From Williamsia sp. CHRR-6 (lineage in GTDB: Bacteria; Actinomycetota; Actinomycetes; Mycobacteriales; Mycobacteriaceae): 64,000 bases of DNA. Location of the stretch: positions 363,534 to 427,533 of the forward strand of contig NZ_JAHCSG010000005.1 of NCBI RefSeq assembly GCF_018474015.1, given 5' to 3'. Under the pieces are notes generated by a model, which had not been told where the DNA came from, did not search any database, and was given only the letters and a program-made list of their open reading frames with translations. Both the position numbers and the translations under genes were made by a program. Positions 7,513 through 16,357 of the stretch are shown piece by piece. Each line of letters starts with the position of its first letter. Positions within the stretch are counted from its first letter, which is position 1.

Positions 7513-8799
7513 TCAGCGCGTCGCCAGCGCCACCCGCAGATCGGCGGTGCCGACACCCCGCGTCAGCGCCCGCAGCACCACGTAACAACCCAACCCGGAC
7601 AGACCCAGACTCGCCGCGAACATCATCGGATATCCGAACCCCTGCGCCACCACGGCGGCCACCACACCTGCCACCCCCTGCGCCACCACCACCGCGCTGG
7701 CCAACAGGGTGAAATCGCTGCCGGCATAACGGGGCTCAGCCGCATCCATCATCAACGAGAAGACCACCACCGTGGCGGCCCCACCCAACACGTGTTCGGT
7801 GACGCTGGCTGCCACGATGAGACCTACCCCACCGATGCCGACCGAGGAGAGAATGTAAAGGCTCAGTGCCGCCGTCTGCGCCACCCCGCCCAGGAGCAAT
7901 GCCCGGCGCCGCCCGTAGCGATGGGCCAGCCACGCACCCACCCCCGCACCGGCGATCGCCGATACCGACGACAAGCCGCCGTCGATGAATGCGATTGTGC
8001 CTATGGACAATCCCCGATCGGACAGGAAGGGCCCGATGAGCGCCGATCCCATCGAGTTGCCGAACTTGTAGCAGGCCACCAGCGCGACCACCGTCACCAT
8101 CCCCGGGCGTCGCAGCCGGTGCCACCACATGACCGCCATCTGCGCGGGGCGCGGACGATCGGCGGACCTGCCTCCTGCATCAGCTCGCGCCGCATGCGAT
8201 CGCAACAGCCACACTGGGATTATCGCCGCGAGCAGCAGCACGGCCATCACCACGAACAGTGGCCGCCATCCCGCAACACCATAGAGCCACAGCAACATTC
8301 CCCCACCGACCACCATCCCGATGCGGTAGGCACCCACCTGGATGCCGTTGCCGATGCCTTTGTCGGCCACGCCGAGCAGCCGCACCGCCATGCCGTCGGT
8401 CACCACGTCCTGGGTGGCTGAGAACAGGTTGATCACGGCCACACCCAGGAAGAGCCAGGCGAATGTCGTCGACACATCGGCTGCGGCCAACGCCAGCGCG
8501 GTGGCCGCACAGGCGAGTTGCAATCCGATGAGCCACCGACGACGGGTGCCGTACCGGTCGACGTAGGGCGCCCACAGGAACTTCAGCGCCCACGGCAAGA
8601 ACAGCACGCCCGTGGCGCTGATGGTGATCAGCGAATATCCACTGCGCCGCAACACCACCGGCAGGGCTTGGGTGAAGAAGCCGAACGGAAGCCCTTGAGC
8701 GAAGTACAGGCCGCCGAGCAGCACAAACGTCCCCGCCGTGAACGACGCAGGTGGCCGCCACCTGCCCGGCCAGTTCACGGTGCGACCGAGTCGAGCCAC
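7513..8799 (-). CDS. MFS transporter, AmpG-like permease
   Basis: A 428-residue polytopic membrane protein of about 12 hydrophobic segments. LYFAQGLPFGFFTQALPVVL is the AmpG-type N-terminal signature, followed by a WAPYVDRYGTRRRW loop between TM2 and TM3 and VTDGMAVRLL. AmpG proteins import muropeptides (GlcNAc-anhydroMurNAc) in Gram-negatives; the substrate in actinobacteria is not established. The start overlaps the upstream P-loop gene by 25 bases, indicating translational coupling. A slightly later start is possible. Confidence 0.82.
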   Translation of the reverse strand: MARLGRTVNWPGRWRPPASFTAGTFVLLGGLYFAQGLPFGFFTQALPVVLRRSGYSLITISATGVLFLPWALKFLWAPYVDRYGTRRRWLIGLQLACAATALALAAADVSTTFAWLFLGVAVINLFSATQDVVTDGMAVRLLGVADKGIGNGIQVGAYRIGMVVGGGMLLWLYGVAGWRPLFVVMAVLLLAAIIPVWLLRSHAARADAGGRSADRPRPAQMAVMWWHRLRRPGMVTVVALVACYKFGNSMGSALIGPFLSDRGLSIGTIAFIDGGLSSVSAIAGAGVGAWLAHRYGRRRALLLGGVAQTAALSLYILSSVGIGGVGLIVAASVTEHVLGGAATVVVFSLMMDAAEPRYAGSDFTLLASAVVVAQGVAGVVAAVVAQGFGYPMMFAASLGLSGLGCYVVLRALTRGVGTADLRVALATR

Positions 8800-9305
8800 C
8801 GGTAGGCGTCGTCGCGGGTTCGGCAGTGGATCAAGCGGACCCCCGGATTGGCCTGCACAGCGGCTGGTACAAGTCGACGGTACTTGTCACGGTGGCGCCA
8901 CGCGTAGCGCAGGATGTGTTCGGAGTCGGTGAGCACCGATGTCAACGGCGGCTCGATGTTGCCGTTCCACAACACTTCTCGGCGCGCAGACCGCATCAAG
9001 GTGCGCCGCAGCAAGGCACCGTAGCTCTGCCAGATCGGCACATCGAGCCAGACGATGACGCTCGCGCGGGCAGCCACAGCATCGCGAACAGAGCCGTAGC
9101 CGTATTCGAACACCCAGCGCGGTCGCGCGATGAACGCGGCCACGTCGTCGACGAAGTCGCAGCGAGGAGTCCAATCAGGTCCGTGGAACAGGCTGTCGAT
9201 CTCGACGAACGGGAGCTCGAGCCGCTGCGCAACAACGCGACACAACGTGGTCTTGCCCGAGCCGGAGCTACCGGCGACCACAATCCGCTCAGGACACTCG
9301 CTCAC
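8775..9305 (-). CDS. P-loop NTPase / adenylate kinase-like (topology-modulation type)
   Basis: A 176-residue protein. RIVVAGSSGSGKTTLCRVVA is a Walker A motif near the N-terminus, followed by LPFVEIDSLFHGPDWTPR and VIVWLDVPIWQSY, the pattern of small AAA/adenylate-kinase-like proteins often called DNA topology modulation protein FlaR. The start is a GTG at 9305 overlapping the lipase stop (GTGA). The longer open frame to 9437 runs inside the lipase gene and is rejected. The biological substrate is unknown. Confidence 0.8.
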   Translation of the reverse strand: MSECPERIVVAGSSGSGKTTLCRVVAQRLELPFVEIDSLFHGPDWTPRCDFVDDVAAFIARPRWVFEYGYGSVRDAVAARASVIVWLDVPIWQSYGALLRRTLMRSARREVLWNGNIEPPLTSVLTDSEHILRYAWRHRDKYRRLVPAAVQANPGVRLIHCRTRDDAYRWLDSVAP

Positions 9306-10183
9306 CGAAACCGCTGATCGATCGCCGCGAGGACTTCGCGCGCCATCGCCTGCTCGCCGGCTGCATTGGGATGCAGTTGCGCGGCCCGACCGTACGAGAT
9401 CAGCGGTTCGATCCACCGCACGTTCTCGGGCGCACAACTGTCGCGCCCCCGTGAGGCAACCGACATGTCGACAAAGGTCGTCCCCGTCGCTGCTGCGGCG
9501 GCGCGGATCACCCCGTTGAGGGTGGCCTGCAGACGTTGCAGATACGGAAAGTCGCTAGGCGCAATGGGGTTGAGCAGACAGTTGCCGCCGGACGGAAGGA
9601 TCCCGGGATAACCGACGACGAAAACTCGGGCACGCGGGGCGCGGGCGTGCACGGCGCGCAGCACTGCGGTGACCGCAGGTCCGGTCCGGGTGAGGACCGG
9701 TCGGGCCAGAGTGTCGCCGTAGCGACGCTCACATGGTGCCTGCGTGGTGGGCGCGGATACGAACGCTGCAACACACGCCTTCACCGAGTTGGCGAACACG
9801 TTGTCGTCATTCCCGCCGATCATCAGGGTCACCAGTTGAGTTGCTGGACTCAAAGCGTCGAGCTGCGGCCGCGTCCCCGGAAGCTGCCGCAGGTACATGT
9901 GTTTCGTCGCTGCGCTGCCACAGCTCACGTCGGTGAGCAGATAGCCGCGCGCAGCGGCGATGACGTGCGCGTAGTTGCGACTCGACTGGCGGCACTGGGC
10001 AACGAACCCGGCCCGTTTCGGGGGCACGAGGGCACCGGCACTGTAGCTGTCGCCGAGGTTCACGTATTGCACAGGAGCCGCCGATGCGGTCGGCGCGGCG
10101 ACGATGGAGGCCACCACGGCCACAACTGTCGCGAGCACGCCGGCGAGATGTCGAGGCCGGGCGATCTGTGTGGGCACGGGCAC
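9302..10183 (-). CDS. Secreted SGNH/GDSL hydrolase (lipase/esterase)
   Basis: A 293-residue protein with a signal peptide (basic start, hydrophobic core, likely cleavage after APTASA, residue 35). NLGDSYSAG holds the catalytic Ser at about 46, GGND the block III Asn, and HPNAAGEQ the catalytic Asp/His region. It belongs to the Streptomyces-lipase-like SGNH family, with paired cysteines expected of an exported protein. The start is a GTG at 10183. First gene of a three-gene minus-strand operon with the P-loop NTPase and the MFS transporter. Confidence 0.87.
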   Translation of the reverse strand: MPVPTQIARPRHLAGVLATVVAVVASIVAAPTASAAPVQYVNLGDSYSAGALVPPKRAGFVAQCRQSSRNYAHVIAAARGYLLTDVSCGSAATKHMYLRQLPGTRPQLDALSPATQLVTLMIGGNDDNVFANSVKACVAAFVSAPTTQAPCERRYGDTLARPVLTRTGPAVTAVLRAVHARAPRARVFVVGYPGILPSGGNCLLNPIAPSDFPYLQRLQATLNGVIRAAAAATGTTFVDMSVASRGRDSCAPENVRWIEPLISYGRAAQLHPNAAGEQAMAREVLAAIDQRFR

Positions 10184-10226
10184 GACGCTATCAATTCGCC
10201 CTCACCATGGTGACACCAGAAGACGA

Positions 10227-10258
10227 CAGCTGCCCCCGACCGCAGTCGGGGGCAGCTG
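10227..10258 (-). terminator. Hairpin terminator after the porin genes
   Basis: A perfect 14-bp inverted repeat, CAGCTGCCCCCGAC and GTCGGGGGCAGCTG, around a 4-base loop, 24 bases past the stop of the second porin. In the minus direction it is followed by a pyrimidine-rich TCGTCTTCTG stretch, not a pure U-tract, as is usual in high-GC actinobacteria. It separates the porin pair from the lipase operon. Confidence 0.75.
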
Positions 10259-10281
10259 ACCGTCAGGTCAAGACGTGTGGA

Positions 10282-10968
10282 TCAGCCGATGCTGAACGGC
10301 TTGCCGTAGAAGGTGACCTGCTTGTCAACGTTCGAGGTACGCACCCGGATGACTGCGAACGAACGGGCCTGGGCGTAACCGGCGCAGCCGGTGAGCTGTA
10401 GCTGGCTGTTGACGTAGCTCAGCTTGGCGTTGGTGGTCTCGTAGTCCACGTTGGTGGTCTGCTGCTGCTGACCGAAGTCATCAGCCTTCTCCACGTTGTT
10501 GATGAAGTACGAGGTGGCCTGTCCGGCACCGAGGGTGATCGATCCGGCCGAGGTGGCGCCGCCGGTGATCGCGTTGACACCGGTGGCCGAGGTGATCGCA
10601 TCCTGGCCCGAGACACCCGGGGTGACCGAGGTACCCGTGATCGACACCTGGCATCCGACGATGTAACCGGCGCCGATGCGGATCTTGGCCTTCTTGCTGG
10701 TGGTCACCTGGTACTTGGCCGACACCTGGGCGGCGCGGTGCAGCGGGGTGGCACCCAACGACGGAGCGATGATGGCCCGCTCGTTGACGCGCGAGATGGA
10801 GATCTTGGTGCCGTCGGGCAGGGTCTGGCTTTGCACCTGGGACGGCAGCTTGAGGAGTACGTCGGCCGAAGCCGAGCCCTGCGCCAGCAGGGCCGCGGCC
10901 ACGGCGACAACAGCGCTGGAGCCCGCGACCGCGACGATGCGACGCGAACCGTGAAGAGAGGTGATCAT
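10282..10968 (-). CDS. MspA-family porin, second copy
   Basis: A 228-residue MspA-type porin: signal peptide of about 35 residues (cleavage after QGSASA), then LLKLPSQVQSQTLPDG, and the family-typical C-terminus CAGYAQARSFAVIRVRTS followed by KQVTFYGKPFSIG. MspA porins form octameric goblet pores in the mycolic-acid outer membrane for small hydrophilic solutes. ATG at 10968 with AAGGGA upstream. It lies 41 bases after the first porin and shares its C-terminal motif, so the pair is a tandem duplication. This copy has a Gln-rich loop (QQQQ) absent from the other. Confidence 0.9.
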   Translation of the reverse strand: MITSLHGSRRIVAVAGSSAVVAVAAALLAQGSASADVLLKLPSQVQSQTLPDGTKISISRVNERAIIAPSLGATPLHRAAQVSAKYQVTTSKKAKIRIGAGYIVGCQVSITGTSVTPGVSGQDAITSATGVNAITGGATSAGSITLGAGQATSYFINNVEKADDFGQQQQTTNVDYETTNAKLSYVNSQLQLTGCAGYAQARSFAVIRVRTSNVDKQVTFYGKPFSIG

Positions 10969-11009
10969 TGAATCCCTTTGTTTCTCAGTGAGTCTGATGG
11001 AAGTGTCGG

Positions 11010-11699
11010 TCAGCCGATGGGGAAAGGCTTGCCGTACAGGGTCACCTTCTGGTGGTTGTCTCCGGTGGTCTCGATCACCGAGTACGAGCGGGCCTGGGCG
11101 TAGCCAGCGCAGTTCTGCACCTGCAGCTGGGCGCGGTCGTAGGACAGGTAGTAGGTGCCCGCCTTCTCGAGGTTGCGGGTGTTGAGCACCACGAAGTTGA
11201 CCTGACCGGGAGCCAACGGAACCTGCAGGGTGGAGCCGCCGGTGATGGTCACACCGGTGGTGGTCAGGTTGAAACCGCTGGTTCCACCGAACACCAGGTT
11301 GTTGACCTGGATCTGGCAGCCGATGATGTAGCCGACGGTGACGGTCGCCGCCGCGCCGGTGGTCTCGGCACTGTTGGTGCCCGGCAGTGCGGTCTCGCCC
11401 GCGGCGCCGCGGTTGGGGCCTGCCTTCTTGGTGGGCAGCTTGGGGGCGTAGACGGTGATGTCGGCCGAGACCCACGCGTTGCGCCCGATCCCGTTGGCCG
11501 CCAACGACGGAGAGATCTGCACCTTCTCGTGCGTGCGGGTGATGGCGAGATCGTCGCCCTTGGCCGCACCGTTGGGCAGCTTGATGAAGGTATCGGCGTT
11601 GGCCGCACCCTGGGAGACCAGTCCGACTGCGGTGGCACCGACCATGGCCATCGTCCCCAGCGAAGCAGCTCGCCGCAACGCGGTGGAGTTCTTGCTCAT
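11010..11699 (-). CDS. MspA-family porin, first copy
   Basis: A 229-residue MspA-type porin with a signal peptide cleaved after SQGAANA (about residue 35). FIKLPNGAAKGDDLAITRTH and the C-terminal CAGYAQARSYSVIETT and KVTLYGKPFPIG are family hallmarks. The start MSKNST at 11699 has AGAGGA upstream; the frame is open to 11780, but only the shorter form gives a proper signal peptide. First gene of a two-porin transcription unit. Confidence 0.92.
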   Translation of the reverse strand: MSKNSTALRRAASLGTMAMVGATAVGLVSQGAANADTFIKLPNGAAKGDDLAITRTHEKVQISPSLAANGIGRNAWVSADITVYAPKLPTKKAGPNRGAAGETALPGTNSAETTGAAATVTVGYIIGCQIQVNNLVFGGTSGFNLTTTGVTITGGSTLQVPLAPGQVNFVVLNTRNLEKAGTYYLSYDRAQLQVQNCAGYAQARSYSVIETTGDNHQKVTLYGKPFPIG

Positions 11700-12023
11700 T
11701 GATTCCTCTTTCGGACGTTCACGATCCCCGGGTGTGGCCCGGGAGATCTCCTCGATGCGTGACATGAAAGCGTCGGGCAACGCAGGTGCGCCGCCGACCA
11801 GGGAGCAGCGTCAGCGAGTGATGTGAACGCGGCGTTAATGGGAGCAGGTGGGTTCACCTCGTTCACCCGTCGCGCCGATGAATTCCGACTTTCGCCTCGA
11901 AGTTCTTGTCGAGGCTAGGAAAGCATTACTGTCCGTTGACTTTTCGTGTCTGCGTCGGCTGCGTCTCAGAAAGCCGACGTCTGTGTGTCAGACAGATGCT
12001 GTTCATCTGCGATGAGTACGCCA
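11700..12023. promoter_or_regulatory. Intergenic region upstream of the porins, with a leader hairpin
   Basis: About 320 bases between the end of amt and the porin start, with no convincing gene. An imperfect inverted repeat at about 11723-11748 (GATCCCCGGG ... CCCGGGAGATC) lies 24-49 bases before the porin start and would form a stem in the mRNA leader. A shorter repeat, CCTCGA ... TCGAGG, lies at about 11894-11913. The porin promoter should be here, but no consensus -35/-10 pair is clear. Confidence 0.4.
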
Positions 12024-13352
12024 TCATCCTTCGAGGCGGCCACCGCGGGCCGCGCTGAAGTCGTAAGCGGTCTCCGCGTGCTCGGCGTCGTCGATACCGT
12101 CGACCTCGTCCTGGGCGCCCGCGCGCAGTCCGATGGTCGCGCGCACCGCCAATGCGATCACCGCGGTCACCACGATGGCGTACCCGCCGACCGCGAGGAC
12201 CGCGACCGCCTGGCGCCACAGCTGATCGATCCCGCCTCCATACAGCAGGCCGTCCACACCGGCGGGCGCAGCGCTGCTGGCCACCAGCCCGATCATCAGG
12301 GTGCCGATGACGCCACCTACGAGGTGAACACCGACCACGTCGAGCGAATCGTCATACCCGAAACGATATTTCAGCTCGATGGCCAACGAGCTCACTGCAC
12401 CGGCGACGACCCCGATGGCGATCGCCCCTTCCGGCGCCACCGACGCGCACGACGGGGTGATGGCCACCAGGCCCGCGACAACACCGGAAGCTGCACCGAA
12501 CGATGTGGCCTTGCCCTGGCGAACCTTTTCCACGACAAGCCAACTCATCATCGACACCGCACCGGCGCCGAGCGTGTTGACCAGCGCCATCGCCGCAGTG
12601 CCGTCAGCAGCCAAGGCCGAACCCGCGTTGAAGCCGAACCAGCCCAACCACAGCAGGCCCGCACCCAACATGACGGCGGGCAGGTTGTGGGGCCGCATCG
12701 GATCGCGTGGCCACCCGCGCCGAGCCCCGACAACAATCGCCAGCACCAGAGCCGATGCACCCGAGTTGATCTCCACGGCCGTCCCACCCGCGAAGTCGAT
12801 TGCCTTGAGCTTGTTGACGATCCAGCCGCCATGCTCGGCGGCCAGACCGTCGAAGGCGAACACCCAGTGCGCCACCGGGAAATACACCAGCACCGCCCAC
12901 GCCGCGGCCACGACCATCCACGCCGAAAAGCGCATGCGGTCGGCCACCGCACCGGCCAACAGTGCGACGGTGACCATTGCGAACCCGGCCTGGAACATCA
13001 CGAACACCAGCGCCGGCACAGTACCGACCAGCGGGATCGCCGCCTTGGCCGGTTCGGCAGCCGAATAGTTGCCGCCGAACAGGCCGCGTAGACCTGCGAA
13101 TTGCGTGGGATCGCCGACGAACCCGCCGAGGCTGTCACCGAAGGCCATCGAGTACCCGAACAGCACCCACAGCACCCACACGACCCCGATGGCCGAGAAA
13201 CACATCATCATCATGTTGAGCACGCTCTTCGCGCGGACCATGCCGCCGTAGAAGAACGCCAGGGCCGGGGTCATCACCAACACCAGCGCGGCACTGATCA
13301 TGACGAAGGCCGTGTTGGCCGCATCGGGTGTGTCGATGATCGGATAGCTCAC
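12024..13352 (-). CDS. amt: Ammonium transporter
   Basis: A 442-residue polytopic protein of the Amt/Mep/Rh family. TPALAFFYGGMVRAKSVLNM is the first signature, AHWVFAFDG carries a pore residue region, and DVVGVHLVGGVIGTL contains a conserved pore histidine. The GTG start at 13352 has AGAGGAG upstream. It imports ammonium across the inner membrane. No glnK/PII gene follows, unlike the common amtB-glnK arrangement. The C-terminal tail is acidic and about 45 residues long. Confidence 0.93.
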   Translation of the reverse strand: MSYPIIDTPDAANTAFVMISAALVLVMTPALAFFYGGMVRAKSVLNMMMMCFSAIGVVWVLWVLFGYSMAFGDSLGGFVGDPTQFAGLRGLFGGNYSAAEPAKAAIPLVGTVPALVFVMFQAGFAMVTVALLAGAVADRMRFSAWMVVAAAWAVLVYFPVAHWVFAFDGLAAEHGGWIVNKLKAIDFAGGTAVEINSGASALVLAIVVGARRGWPRDPMRPHNLPAVMLGAGLLWLGWFGFNAGSALAADGTAAMALVNTLGAGAVSMMSWLVVEKVRQGKATSFGAASGVVAGLVAITPSCASVAPEGAIAIGVVAGAVSSLAIELKYRFGYDDSLDVVGVHLVGGVIGTLMIGLVASSAAPAGVDGLLYGGGIDQLWRQAVAVLAVGGYAIVVTAVIALAVRATIGLRAGAQDEVDGIDDAEHAETAYDFSAARGGRLEG

Positions 13353-13406
13353 CCAGAGCTCCTCTGCTCGTCGGTCGAAAGCGCGACCGTCAAGCTAGCA
13401 GGCGGC

Positions 13407-15350
13407 TCACACCACGACCCGAGCCAGCCGGTCGGCCAGCACCTTGCTGAACCGCGCAGGATCCTTGAGCTCGCCGCCCTCGGCGATCACCGCCATCCCG
13501 TAGAGCAGTTCTGCGGTGTCGGCGAGACCGGCTGCGGCCGGGTCCGCGTCGTAGGCGTCCTTCAACGCGGTGACCAGCTGATGTTCGGGGTTGAGCTCAA
13601 GGATCCGTTTGGTCGGCGGCAGGAACTGGCCCGACGCGCGGTAGAGCTTCTCCAGTTGCGGCGAGAAGCTGAAGGTATCGCCGACCAGACAGGCCGGGCT
13701 GTCGACCAAACGAGTGGACAAACGGGTCTCCGACACCTGCTCGGACAAGGTCTCGGTGAGCCAGGTGGTCAGGCCCGAGAACTTCTCCTCCAGCGCGGTC
13801 CGCTGTTCCTCGGCGGCCTTCTTCTCCTCGTCGGTCTTGCCCTCGTCGGAATCGAGGTCAACCTCACCCTTGGCGATGGAACGCAACGGCTTGCCGTCGA
13901 ACTCCGGTACCGAGGTCACCCACATCTCGTCGACCGGGTCGCCGAGGAGCAACACCTCGATTCCCTTGGCGCGGAACGCTTCCATGTGTGGAGAGCTCTC
14001 CATCGCCGCGCGGGACTCGCCGGTGATGTAGTAGATCTCATCCTGGCCCACCGGCATCCGCGAGACGTAATCCGCCAGCGAGGTGGTCTTGTCCGGATCG
14101 TGGGTGGACTCGAAGGCCGAGATGCCCAGCAGCGCATCACGATTGTCGGGGTCGTTGAGCAGCCCCTCCTTGATCGCGCGACCGAACTCTGCCCACAGCT
14201 TGTCGTAGTCCTCAGGGCGAGTCGACCGGATCTCGCCAATGGTCGAGAGCACCTTCTTGGTCAGGCGGCGCCGGATCGCCCGGATCTGCCGGTCCTGCTG
14301 CAGGATCTCGCGAGATACGTTGAGCGACAGGTCAGCAGCATCGACCACACCCTTGACGAAGCGCAGGTACTCCGGGATCAGCTCCTCGCAGTCGTCCATG
14401 ATGAAGACCCGTTTGACGTAGAGCGAAATACCCGTGGTGCGCTCACGCATGAAGAGATCGAACGGAGCCTGCGACGGGATGAAAAGCAGCGCTTGGTATT
14501 CGAAGGTTCCCTCGGCCTTGAGGGCGATCGTCTCCAGCGGCGTGTCCCACGCCTTGGCCACGTGACGGTAGAACTCGGTGTACTCCTCTTCGCTCACCTC
14601 GTCCTTCGACCGCGCCCACAACGCCTTCATGGAGTTGAGGGTCTGCGTCTCGACCACCACGGTCTCGTTGTCGTCGTCGTCGGTCTCGGTGCGAGTGACG
14701 TCCATGCGAATGGGCCAGGCGATGAAGTCGGAATACTTCTTCACCAGCTGCCGCAGGGTCACATCCGAGGTGTAGTCATGGACGGCGTTCTCGGTGTCCA
14801 CCGGCTTGAGGGTCAGCGTCACTGCGGTGCCCTGTGGCGCGTCGGTGACGGTCTCGATCGTGTAGGTGCCCTCCCCCGTGGACTCCCAGCGAGTTCCCTC
14901 GGTCTCGCCGGCCCGCCTGGTGACCAGCGTGACCTTGTCGGCGACCATGAACGTCGAGTAAAAGCCGATGCCGAACTGCCCGATGAGGTCGGCCGAGGCG
15001 GCTGCGTCCTTGGCTTCGGCCAACTTCTGTCGCAGTTCTCCGGTGCCTGATCGCGCCAGGGTCCCGATGAGGCCGACCACGTCCTCACGCGACATCCCGA
15101 TCCCGTTGTCGCGCACCGTCAGGGTCCGCGCGTCGATGTCGCGTTCGAGAGTTATGTGCAGATCGTCGGTGTCGACCTGAAGGTCCTTGTCCTGGAATGA
15201 TTCCAAGCGCAGCTTGTCCAGCGCGTCGGAGGCATTGGACACCAGCTCGCGCAGGAAGCTGTCCTTGTTCGAATAGACCGAATGAACCATCAGGTCGAGC
15301 AGCTGGCGGGTCTCGGCCTGGAACTCACGTTCTTCGACTGATGCGCTCAC
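13407..15350 (-). CDS. htpG: Molecular chaperone HtpG (Hsp90)
   Basis: A 647-residue Hsp90-family protein. The N-terminal ATPase domain has [16 protein letters not shown] and VRDNGIGMS (GHKL fold), plus [14 protein letters not shown]. The middle domain has [20 protein letters not shown] and NVSREILQQ. The full-length C-terminal dimerisation domain ends [17 protein letters not shown]. Start GTG at 15350 with AGAGGAG about ten bases upstream. ATP-dependent cytosolic chaperone. No CIRCE or HAIR element is evident. Confidence 0.95.
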
Positions 15351-15575
15351 GTCGTTCGTTCTCCTCTGTCACTTCTGTCCGGTCACCGACCCCGCGGCCC
15401 CTCGCCTCGTTGTCGACACCTGTGATCCGATGCGGGTGCGGCCGTGCGGGTCGGCTCTCGATGATAGCGGCTGTGAGCAGGCCCTCAGCCACAGTGACCG
15501 GCCGGCTGGGTCTGCACGAGGCAGGGTGGTCAGTAGGTCCTGCGTACCCCTGATCGCACCCGATGAAGGAGCTCT

Positions 15576-16340
15576 GTGTCGCATCCCAGCGTGCTGTTCA
15601 TCCACGCCCACCCCGACGACGAGTCCCTGTGGACCGGCGGCACCCTGGCGCGTGCAGTCGACCTCGGGGCGCAGGTGTCCCTGCTCACCTGCACCTGGAC
15701 GCCCGGCACTCTGCGCCACCGCGAGCTCGGCCGTGCTCTGCAGGTGTTGGGAGGACCGGAGGCGATCATGCTGGGATACGCCGACATCGGTTTCCCTGAA
15801 TCCGCTCCGGCCGCAGCACCACTCGCGCAGGCGCCGGTCGATTCGGTGATCCGTCGCATCACCGAGACCATCCGGCGAATCAAACCCGAGGTCGTCATCA
15901 CCTACGACGCGTTCGGCATCTATGGCCATCCGGACCACATCGCCACCCACCGGTTGGCGTTGGCTGCGGTCGAGGCCGCATCCTGCGCTCCGATGTATCG
16001 CGCCCTCGGCGATCCCTGGCAGGTGTCGTCGGTGTACCTCTCCACCCTTCCGACGTCGCTGACCACGTCACTGTGGGAGGTGCTGACCGGGACGGCGCCT
16101 CGGGCTGATCAGGTGTTACCCGGCACCCCCGACTCCGAAATCGACCTGGCGCTGGACGTGTCGCAGTGGCGGGACAAGAAGGTCGCCGCCATCGCCTCGC
16201 ATCGGTCTGAGATCGAACGCAGCCCGGAGTTGACGGCGATGCTCAGCCTCGATCGGCAACGCCTGGACACCGCGCTGTGCACCGAGTGGTATCTACGCCG
16301 CGATGTCGTGGGATCCGGGGCCGACCTGGATCTCCGCTGA
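15576..16340 (+). CDS. PIG-L family deacetylase
   Basis: A 254-residue GlcNAc-PI de-N-acetylase-family protein. FIHAHPDDESLWTGGTLAR holds the HPDDE zinc-binding motif and YGHPDHIATH the second metal His. It is related to MshB and Mca of mycothiol metabolism and to other small-molecule deacetylases. It is shorter than most MshB proteins, and assignment to MshB or Mca cannot be made from motifs alone. GTG start with GAAGGAG upstream. Convergent with recD. Confidence 0.87.
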   Translation: MSHPSVLFIHAHPDDESLWTGGTLARAVDLGAQVSLLTCTWTPGTLRHRELGRALQVLGGPEAIMLGYADIGFPESAPAAAPLAQAPVDSVIRRITETIRRIKPEVVITYDAFGIYGHPDHIATHRLALAAVEAASCAPMYRALGDPWQVSSVYLSTLPTSLTTSLWEVLTGTAPRADQVLPGTPDSEIDLALDVSQWRDKKVAAIASHRSEIERSPELTAMLSLDRQRLDTALCTEWYLRRDVVGSGADLDLR

Positions 16341-16357
16341 CTGTGCTCCCCGGCCGA

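Noticed and set aside
10282..11475. A 397-residue open frame covering the second porin and running into the first
   Set aside because: The second porin has its own ATG, signal peptide and ribosome-binding site at 10968; upstream residues are basic shadow sequence in the other porin's reading region.
13101..15050. A 649-residue open frame on the plus strand across htpG
   Set aside because: It is the antisense shadow of htpG, which is a full-length conserved protein; codon bias of GC-rich DNA keeps the antisense frame open.
16341..16357. Terminator between the PIG-L gene and recD
   Set aside because: Only 17 bases lie between the stops; the CCCCG ... CGGGG complementarity is imperfect.
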